DNA of 10,709 bases from Candidatus Bathyarchaeota archaeon. Its GTDB lineage: Archaea > Thermoproteota > Bathyarchaeia > TCS64. The DNA lies in NCBI GenBank assembly GCA_030608725.1, contig JAUWDP010000018.1, positions 1 through 10,709 on the forward strand, read 5' to 3'. The position numbers were made by a program, and so were the translations under genes. Below the pieces are notes generated by a model that was not told the origin of the DNA, made no database searches, and saw nothing but the letters and a program-made list of their open reading frames with translations. This document shows, piece by piece, positions 5,283-10,709 of this stretch (the stretch's first letter is position 1; each line of letters opens with the position of its first letter).

Positions 5283-6598
5283 TTGTCAGAGACCTCCAGC
5301 GCTCTGTCTAGGACCTCGATGCCCTCGTCTATATCCTTCTCCGTGGCGATCAGGGGAGGCGCGACTAGAAGAGTGTTGATGATGTTGACGACGTAGACCC
5401 CCATCTCCATCGCCGCGGCGCTGACCCGCTTCAGGGTGTTGGGCTCGAACTTCTCCTTCCGGGTCACGAAGGGCTCTCTGGTCTCCTTGTCCTTGACGAG
5501 CTCGACGCCCCAGAACAGCCCCTTGCCCCTGACGTCCCCCACCGACTTGTGGGTCTCGGCGAGCCCCCTCAGGCGCTCCTCCAGCACCTTCCCCATCTTC
5601 ACTGCGTTCTCCACGAGAGCCTTGTCCTCGTACTCCTGGATGGCCGCCAGGGCCGCCGCGCATCCCAGGGGGTGCATGGCATAGGTCTGGCCGTGGCTGA
5701 ACAGGTTCCCGGGCTGGTCGAAGTGGTCGGCTATCTTCTGGCTGGTTATGGTAGCCCCCACGGGGAAGAGGGCGCCTGTTAACCCCTTGGCCATGGACAT
5801 GATGTCTGGCTCGACGCCCCAGTGCTCGATGCAGAACATCCTGCCGGTCCTGCCGAAGCCGGCCATCACCTCGTCGTCGATGAGGAGCACCTCGTGGTCG
5901 TCGCAGATCTCCCTGAGCCTGGGGACGTAGGGGTCTGGGGGCACCAGGATGCCGTTGGAGCCCACGATGGGCTCGACGACGACGCCTGCGACGGTGCCCG
6001 GGCCCTCCATCCTGATGATCTCGTCGACGTACTCGGCGCAGGTCACTCCGCAGCCCGGGTACTCCTTCCCGAAGGGGCACCTGTAGCAGTAGCAGTCGGG
6101 GGCCCTGACGACGCCGGGCATCCCTATGGCGTGCTGGGTCCTGGGGTCCCCGGTGAGGGCGATGGCCCCCGAGGAGGCCCCGTGGTATGACCTGTACCTT
6201 GAGACGAGCTTGGTCTTCCCAGTGTAGAGGCGGGCGATCTTGATGGCGGCCTCGTTGGCCTCGGCGCCCCCGTTGGTGAGGAAGCTCTTGGTTAAGCCCT
6301 CCGGGGTTATCTCGGCGAGCTTCTGGCCCAGGAGGGCGGCGGGGACAGTCGCGAAGCCGGGTGCGGCGTAGCATAGCTTCTCCGCCTGCTCGGCTATGGC
6401 GTCGATGACCGCCTGGCTGCGGTGGCCTATGTTGCTGCACATTAGCTGGGATGAGAGGTCCAGGTAGCGCTTCCCCGAGAGGGAGGTGAAGTGGCATCCG
6501 TCAGCACTGTCGACGACAATGGGGTTCCAGGTGTTCTCGTACCTCCAGGTCCCGTAGACGTACTTCTTCTCCAGCTCCCTGTAGTACTCTTCGCTCAT
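5270..6598 (-). CDS. Class III (omega-type) PLP aminotransferase
   Basis: With the ATG at 6598 the protein has 442 residues, normal for fold-type I class III aminotransferases. Key blocks: FLTNGGAEANEAAIKIAR (106-123; cofactor phosphate), YRSYHGASSGAIALTGDPR (135-153), VVVEPIVGSNG (206-216), LLIDDEVMAGFGRTG (238-252) with D242 contacting the PLP ring, and MAKGLTGALFPVGA (269-282) with K271 as Schiff-base lysine. Such enzymes move an amino group from omega-amino acids, amines, taurine or beta-alanine to pyruvate or 2-oxoglutarate; the exact donor is not decided by sequence. A cysteine-rich insert (DCYCYRCPFGKEYPGCGVTC, 168-187) is present. A GTG at 6607 could add three residues, but the TATA-like element at 6621-6631 puts transcription start near 6600, favouring the ATG. 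It is divergent from the amidohydrolase, suggesting joint control. Cytoplasmic. Confidence 0.9.
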   Translation of the reverse strand: MSEEYYRELEKKYVYGTWRYENTWNPIVVDSADGCHFTSLSGKRYLDLSSQLMCSNIGHRSQAVIDAIAEQAEKLCYAAPGFATVPAALLGQKLAEITPEGLTKSFLTNGGAEANEAAIKIARLYTGKTKLVSRYRSYHGASSGAIALTGDPRTQHAIGMPGVVRAPDCYCYRCPFGKEYPGCGVTCAEYVDEIIRMEGPGTVAGVVVEPIVGSNGILVPPDPYVPRLREICDDHEVLLIDDEVMAGFGRTGRMFCIEHWGVEPDIMSMAKGLTGALFPVGATITSQKIADHFDQPGNLFSHGQTYAMHPLGCAAALAAIQEYEDKALVENAVKMGKVLEERLRGLAETHKSVGDVRGKGLFWGVELVKDKETREPFVTRKEKFEPNTLKRVSAAAMEMGVYVVNIINTLLVAPPLIATEKDIDEGIEVLDRALEVSDKEAG

Positions 6599-6620
6599 GG
6601 TTCCCACTCGGCTCTCATGG

Positions 6621-6631
6621 AATATAATATT
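6621..6631. promoter_or_regulatory. Shared bidirectional TATA-like element
   Basis: AATATAATATT is a palindrome apart from its central base, so it offers a TATA-like box on both strands. It is centred 28 bases ahead of the aminotransferase ATG (6598) and 42 bases ahead of the amidohydrolase TTG (6668). That implies an almost leaderless transcript on the minus side and a leader of about 15 bases with a G-rich ribosome binding site on the plus side. A separate plus-strand box just downstream (TTTAGTTAA, 6630-6638) cannot be excluded. Confidence 0.5.
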
Positions 6632-6667
6632 TAGTTAACAATCCACCTATTAGCTGGGGGGCATGGG

Positions 6668-8266
6668 TTGGAAGCGGATCTAGCGTTGACCGGGGGCAAG
6701 GTGGTCACCATGGACGGGAAGGAGTCGATCGCCGAGGCTGTGGCCATCAAGTACGGGAGGATCATCATGGTCGGTGGCTCGTCGGATGTGGAGCCCCTCA
6801 TCGGTGATGGGACCAGGGTCATCGACCTCCGGGGCAGGACGGTGGTGCCGGGGTTCATCGACAGCCACTGCCACATGATGCGGACCGGCGCGGACAGGAT
6901 GATCAAAGTGGACCTCAGCGAGGAAGCAGGGGTTCACTCAATCGCGGACCTCGTGGAGAGACTGATGGAGAGGGCAGAGGAGACGCCCGTGGGAGAGTGG
7001 GTGGTCGGCTACCAGGAGGACGACTCCAAGCTCGCCGAGAAGAGGCATCCGACTAGGTGGGACCTGGACGAGGCCAGCACGGAGCACCCTATCATCTTCT
7101 CCACGGTGGGAGGCCACTTCTACGTCGCCAACAGTCTGGCCTTCGAGAATGCCTGTGTATCCAAGGACACCCCCGACCCCGTGGGGGGCAAGTTTGACCG
7201 GGACCCCGATACCGGTGAGCCCACCGGAAGCCTCCACGAGAAGGCCTATGGGGTCATCAAGCCAGACGGACCTGTGGAGCCCACCAGGGAGCAGTCATAC
7301 GAAGGGGCCAAGAGAATACTCCAGGAGTGCGCCGAGAACGGGATCACCTGTATCTACGATTCGGTGGGGCGCTCGTCGATCAGGGCCGCCCTGGACCTCA
7401 GGAACGGGGGGGAGCTGCCCATCAGGGTGAGGATGGACGCCGTCATCGGCCTCTTCCCCGACCTCAACAGGCTGGGCATCTACAGGGGGATGGGGGACGA
7501 CTGGGTCAGGCTCTGCGGCCTCAAGTTCTTCTTCGACGGGGCTATCAGCGCCAGGACGGCGGCGGTCACGGAGCCCTACCTCAACAAGCCAGGCTTCTAC
7601 GGCGTGATGGCCACAACCCGGGAGATCGCCACAGAGACCATCATGGAGGCCTACGCAGAGGGGTACAGGATCTCAGCCCACGCCAACGGGGACGCCGCCA
7701 TCGCCATGTACCTAGACATCATGGAAGAGGCCCAGTCACGGTACCCCAGGGAGGACCCCCGGAACAGGGACATCCACTGCACCGTGGTCACCCCGGAGCT
7801 GGTGGAACGCATACGGGAGCTGGGAATCCTCCCTACGATCTTCGGCCCCTACGTCTACTACCACGGGGACAAGCTGATACCCGCCTTCGGAGAGGAGCGG
7901 CTGGAGAGGATGTTCGCCGCCAAGTGGTTCCTGGACGCCGGGGTCACCATCGCGGCTCACAGCGACCACCCCTGCGCGCCCTATCCGCCCCTGATGGCCG
8001 TCCATGGCCTTGTGAACAGGACAACAAAGGCGGGGAGGCCTATAGGCAGGAGCCAGAGGGTCTCGGTCGTGGAGGCCCTGAGGCTCTACACCATCAACGC
8101 CGCTTTCCAGAGCTTCGACGAGGACAAGCTGGGCTCCATCGAGGAGGGGAAGCTGGCCGACATGGTGATCCTGGGAGAGGACATACTCACGGTTCCCACG
8201 GAGACCATCATCGACATCCCCGTCGAGAAGACCATCGTCGACGGGAAAATTGTCTACGAGCGGTGA
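6668..8266 (+). CDS. YtcJ-like metal-dependent amidohydrolase
   Basis: The 532-residue protein belongs to the Amidohydrolase_3 / YtcJ group (COG1574-like). It begins with the small beta-domain ADLALTGGKVVTMDG (3-17) and IDLRGRTVVPGFIDSHCHM (52-70), where H67 and H69 are metal ligands. Further on: GLKFFFDGAISARTA (284-298), SAHANGDAAI (336-345) with H338, DIHCTVV (368-374) with H370, and AAHSDHPCAPYPPL (429-442) with D433 as the probable catalytic aspartate. It ends with the usual GSIEEGKLADMVIL and IVDGKIVYER. All expected metal positions are present. Relatives hydrolyse N-substituted formamides and other amides or cyclic amides; the substrate here is open. The start is TTG at 6668 with GGGGG at 6656-6660 as ribosome binding site; an ATG at 6663 is out of frame and stops after six codons. 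No signal peptide. It is divergent from the aminotransferase and converges on the methyltransferase, with 18 bases between stops. Confidence 0.9.
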   Translation: MEADLALTGGKVVTMDGKESIAEAVAIKYGRIIMVGGSSDVEPLIGDGTRVIDLRGRTVVPGFIDSHCHMMRTGADRMIKVDLSEEAGVHSIADLVERLMERAEETPVGEWVVGYQEDDSKLAEKRHPTRWDLDEASTEHPIIFSTVGGHFYVANSLAFENACVSKDTPDPVGGKFDRDPDTGEPTGSLHEKAYGVIKPDGPVEPTREQSYEGAKRILQECAENGITCIYDSVGRSSIRAALDLRNGGELPIRVRMDAVIGLFPDLNRLGIYRGMGDDWVRLCGLKFFFDGAISARTAAVTEPYLNKPGFYGVMATTREIATETIMEAYAEGYRISAHANGDAAIAMYLDIMEEAQSRYPREDPRNRDIHCTVVTPELVERIRELGILPTIFGPYVYYHGDKLIPAFGEERLERMFAAKWFLDAGVTIAAHSDHPCAPYPPLMAVHGLVNRTTKAGRPIGRSQRVSVVEALRLYTINAAFQSFDEDKLGSIEEGKLADMVILGEDILTVPTETIIDIPVEKTIVDGKIVYER

Positions 8267-8284
8267 GGCTTTCAGGTTATCGCG

Positions 8285-9103
8285 TCATCCCTGGGCCTTG
8301 GTCGCCTTGACGCTGTACATGAGGGGGAGGCCGTAGCCGGGGATCCCGTGGTATCCGTCATCCCTCCTCTCCATGAAGGCCATCTGGGTGCCGTCCACGC
8401 TGTAGGGATATTCCCCCATCTCCTTGATTGTTAAGCCGGCGCTTATGAGGGCGTTCACCACCTTGCTCATGGGATGGGCCCAGTTGTAGGTCCCCCTGTT
8501 CTCCACCTTTGCATCGGGGTCGGCGTAAGTGCCGTCGGACTCGTAGTAGTCTGGCTCCTCACCCTGCCAGTAGCTGTACTTGACCTTTAACTCCGAGGAA
8601 TCCTCGAAGTCGAAGACCCACATGAAGGGGTGGAACTCGGCCATGAAGAATGTGCCCCGGGGCTTCAGGCACCGGGAGACTAACCGGGCCCACTCCCCCA
8701 TGTCGGGGAGCCAGCAGAGGGCCCCGTAGCTGGTGAAGACGATGTCGAACTCGGCGTCGAGGTGCTCCGGCAGGTCATAGACATTGCAGCAGATGAACTC
8801 GGCGTCTACGCTTATCTTCTTGGCTACCTCTCGTGCCAGCTCGATGGCCGTCTCGCTGAAGTCGACGCCCATGACCTTCGCCCCGAGCCGGGCCCAGCTC
8901 AGTGTGTCGAGGCCGAAGTGGCACTGGAGGTGGAGGAGGCTCTTCCCGGAGACGTCGCCCATGGCCTCCAGCTCGATGCTGTGGAGGCTGTTCTTACCGG
9001 CGATGAACCCCTCCAGGTCGTACTCCTGGGAGGCGGCGTGGATCGCCACCAGCTCGTCCCACCTCTTCCTGTTCACATCGTAGTACTTCTCCACGGCGTT
9101 CAC
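8285..9103 (-). CDS. Class I SAM-dependent methyltransferase
   Basis: The 272-residue protein has a Rossmann methyltransferase core. Motif I is SLLHLQCHFGLDTLSWA (55-71), motif II VMGVDFSETAIELA (77-90) with acidic D81 for the ribose, then CCNVYDLP (105-112), FDIVFTSYGALCWLPD (119-134), and a LKPRGTFFMAEFHPF block (146-160). An aromatic, acidic segment (about 160-210) and a GYGLPLMYSVKA tail (256-267) suggest a small-molecule substrate, but none can be named. A cysteine-histidine pair in motif I replaces the more common glycine-rich form; this variant is seen in a widespread subgroup of uncharacterised methyltransferases. The start is GTG at 9103; the in-frame codon just upstream is TAG, so no earlier start is possible. 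It has its own promoter and lies 68 bases after the HerA-type gene, so co-transcription with that gene is uncertain. Cytoplasmic. Confidence 0.88.
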   Translation of the reverse strand: MNAVEKYYDVNRKRWDELVAIHAASQEYDLEGFIAGKNSLHSIELEAMGDVSGKSLLHLQCHFGLDTLSWARLGAKVMGVDFSETAIELAREVAKKISVDAEFICCNVYDLPEHLDAEFDIVFTSYGALCWLPDMGEWARLVSRCLKPRGTFFMAEFHPFMWVFDFEDSSELKVKYSYWQGEEPDYYESDGTYADPDAKVENRGTYNWAHPMSKVVNALISAGLTIKEMGEYPYSVDGTQMAFMERRDDGYHGIPGYGLPLMYSVKATKAQG

Positions 9104-9128
9104 CTATGCGCATCCCATCCTCGTGTCG

Positions 9129-9144
9129 AATATTTCAATATAAC
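9129..9144 (-). promoter_or_regulatory. TATA-like boxes for the methyltransferase
   Basis: On the minus strand GTTATATTG (9136-9144) is followed by AAATATT (9129-9135). The first is about 37 bases and the second about 29 bases before the GTG at 9103. Either would produce a very short leader. The gap between the HerA-type stop and this GTG is otherwise empty. Confidence 0.45.
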
Positions 9145-9171
9145 TGCGAACGAAATGAAGGGGAAGTTCGA

Positions 9172-10709
9172 TTAGTAAAGGAGGCCTTCGTCCTTCTTCT
9201 CGGCCTCGGCCTTCTCCCGGGCCTCCCTGAGGAGCCCGTAGATGTCGGGGGTGCGTCCTCCGTGGCGGGTATCCCTCATGGCGGTGCGGATCATCACCGG
9301 GACGGGGACGAAGGGCCCCACGAGGATGGCCTCTCCCTGCTCCAGGGCGGGGAGGTCACCGAGGAGATCCTTGCTGAAGGACTCGGAGGCGGCCTGGATG
9401 GTCCTCTGGTCCTGGCTGTTCACGATGCGTAGGATGGCGAGGTTGCTGCAGTTGGCCAGGATGTCCGGGTCGAGGCGGCGGGGCCTCTGGCTGATGACCG
9501 TGAGGAAGACGCCGAACTTTGCGCCCTCGGCGGCGATCCTCGCCAGGATGTCCCTGCTGAACTTTCCGCCGCCCTCGTCGGGGGGCGATGCGAATCGGTG
9601 GGCCTCCTCGACGAAGACGAATATGGGTGGTCTTGCCCAGAGCTCCTTGCGGAACTTGGCGTCCCAGATGCGGCGGAGGAGCATGCCGACGACGACGTCT
9701 TGGACGTAGTCGGTCATTCCGCTGAGGAATATGTCGGACATGTGCTGGGGCTGGAAGAACCTGCGGATGTCGATGTCGCCCTCGGTGAAGATACCCCTGC
9801 GCCCGAGGTCCTCGAGGCGCATGATGACCCGTGATATGCGTTCCTTGCCCTCCGCCTTCTGGGCCTCCATCTCCGCCTCGAGGTTGTCAATGATGTCCTC
9901 CAGCGTGTACTTGGGGTTCTCCGCTCTCGCCTTCCGGACAGCGCGGCGGAGGAGGATGGTCTGGAGGCTGCCGGTGATCCTGGCGAGGGCGAGGAGCTCG
10001 GGGAGGCTGCAGCCTGAGACGCTGAGGCGGAGGGGGACGACGTGGGGGGCCTCGTAGGCCTCGGCGGACTCGGGGCGGTAGACCGTGACCTTGTCGTGGA
10101 ACTCGTCGCTGAGGCGGCCCTCCGGGTCCTGGGTCATGTTGGCGTAGTCGCCGTGGGCGTCGATGACGAGGACCGTGGCCCCCTGCCGGAGGAGCTCCTC
10201 GATGATTCGGCCGGCGAACCAGCTCTTGCCGTAGCGGGTCATGGCGAGGATGGCGGTGTGCCTGTGGAGCTCCCTGCCGCTGATGGGGATCTTCACCGAC
10301 TCCCTGTGGAGGAGGTGGCCGACGTCCAGGGGGAGGTCCTGCTCCTGTAGTGTGAACAGCTCATTGAGGAGGGCGTCGGTGGCCCTCTTCACGGGGGTTC
10401 CGGGCATCGGGGGGGTGCGGGGCCTCCGGACGTCGCGCCTCCCGTGCTCCTCGTGGATGTAGCCCAGGATCTTGACCGAGGCGATCACCTGAAGCATCTC
10501 GTCTCCGAGGCCGATCTCCCTCTGCTTCCAGACTGCGGCGGGGGTGGTGCGCTGGTCGTAGAAGGGGTGGCGGCTGTAGAGGCTCTTCACCTGGCCGAGG
10601 ACGTCCACCTTCCTCGTGGTTCCATTAGGGAGCTGCTCCTCGAGCTCTATCTGGACGTACTCGTAGCTCCGGGGCTTGGCGTCGGGGCTTGAGATGTTGA
10701 AATCGAAGA
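9172..10709 (-). CDS. herA: HerA-type ATPase (HAS-barrel plus FtsK/HerA motor), 5' end outside window
   Basis: The frame is open from the TAA at 9174-9172 to the window edge, giving 511 visible codons. The codons before the GTG at 10608 read FDFNISSPDAKPRSYEYVQ and onward in good HAS-barrel style, so the GTG is internal and the true start lies beyond 10709. Next is the motor: Walker A ILAMTRYGKSWFAG (coded about 10213-10251), DAHGDYANM (about 10131-10157), Walker B FVFVEEAH (about 9598-9621), and SQRPRRLDPDILANCSN with an arginine and polar sensor region (about 9441-9491). HerA forms hexameric rings that pump or unwind DNA and works with the nuclease NurA, often beside Mre11-Rad50, in end resection; NurA is not in this window. 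The first Walker A glycine is alanine here. HerA-like paralogues with other partners exist, so orthology to the repair enzyme is likely but not proven. Confidence 0.85.
   Translation of the reverse strand, partial: FDFNISSPDAKPRSYEYVQIELEEQLPNGTTRKVDVLGQVKSLYSRHPFYDQRTTPAAVWKQREIGLGDEMLQVIASVKILGYIHEEHGRRDVRRPRTPPMPGTPVKRATDALLNELFTLQEQDLPLDVGHLLHRESVKIPISGRELHRHTAILAMTRYGKSWFAGRIIEELLRQGATVLVIDAHGDYANMTQDPEGRLSDEFHDKVTVYRPESAEAYEAPHVVPLRLSVSGCSLPELLALARITGSLQTILLRRAVRKARAENPKYTLEDIIDNLEAEMEAQKAEGKERISRVIMRLEDLGRRGIFTEGDIDIRRFFQPQHMSDIFLSGMTDYVQDVVVGMLLRRIWDAKFRKELWARPPIFVFVEEAHRFASPPDEGGGKFSRDILARIAAEGAKFGVFLTVISQRPRRLDPDILANCSNLAILRIVNSQDQRTIQAASESFSKDLLGDLPALEQGEAILVGPFVPVPVMIRTAMRDTRHGGRTPDIYGLLREAREKAEAEKKDEGLLY

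Noticed and set aside
5286..6497. 403-codon open frame on the minus strand
   Set aside because: It is a shifted frame of the aminotransferase gene, rich in R, G and P, with no family motif.
6599..6607. GTG at 6607 as aminotransferase start
   Set aside because: The ATG at 6598 fits the TATA spacing better and GTG adds only three residues; it cannot be fully excluded.
7327..8310. 327-codon open frame on the plus strand
   Set aside because: It is a shifted frame of the amidohydrolase gene with arginine/glycine-rich nonsense composition.
1..10709. CRISPR array, insertion sequence or prophage
   Set aside because: No regularly spaced repeats, transposase, integrase or phage structural genes were seen in any frame.

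Overview
The window reads as archaeal chromosome, high in GC in its coding parts, from an organism I cannot place securely below domain level. Points for an archaeon: TATA-like boxes sit about 25-37 bases ahead of several starts, some so close that transcripts would be nearly leaderless (3532-5223 and 5270-6598). Arginine is mostly AGG/AGA/CGG, GTG and TTG starts occur, and there is a HerA-type DNA-pumping ATPase plus two TIGR04076-type small cysteine proteins. A Bathyarchaeia-like or other uncultivated lineage would fit, but that is a guess. I see no tRNA, rRNA, CRISPR array, insertion sequence or prophage gene.

Layout. The left edge (1-246, minus) is the N-terminus of an MFS transporter. 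A 248-base divergent intergenic region with several small inverted repeats separates it from a secreted protein built of two PepSY-like repeats (495-1241, plus). Next is an APH-family kinase-like protein (1383-2315, plus), which converges across a small hairpin on a minus-strand cluster. In transcription order that cluster is a gamma-glutamyltransferase-like Ntn hydrolase (5223 to 3532), a short TIGR04076-type protein (3497 to 3237), a full-length TIGR04076-type protein (3237 to 2932, overlapping its neighbour by one base) and a YdeI/OmdA-type protein (2927 to 2349). The gaps are 34, -1 and 4 bases, so these four are probably one operon.

Upstream on the same strand, but probably a separate unit, is a class III PLP aminotransferase (6598 to 5270). 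It is divergent from a YtcJ-like metal amidohydrolase (6668-8266, plus), and one near-palindromic A/T element lies between the two starts. The amidohydrolase converges on a class I SAM methyltransferase (9103 to 8285). The right end (10709 to 9172, minus) is a HerA-type ATPase whose reading frame runs off the window, so its true start is not visible.

Functional reading (inference). The aminotransferase, amidohydrolase and GGT-like hydrolase could form a small amide or amino-compound catabolic module, with the MFS protein a possible distant transporter. The GGT-like enzyme keeps the catalytic threonine region but has lost residues that hold gamma-glutamate in characterised enzymes, so its substrate is probably not ordinary glutathione. 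The strongest novelty candidates are that hydrolase, its operon with two TIGR04076 paralogues (one lacking an internal 16-residue block) and the shared divergent promoter.
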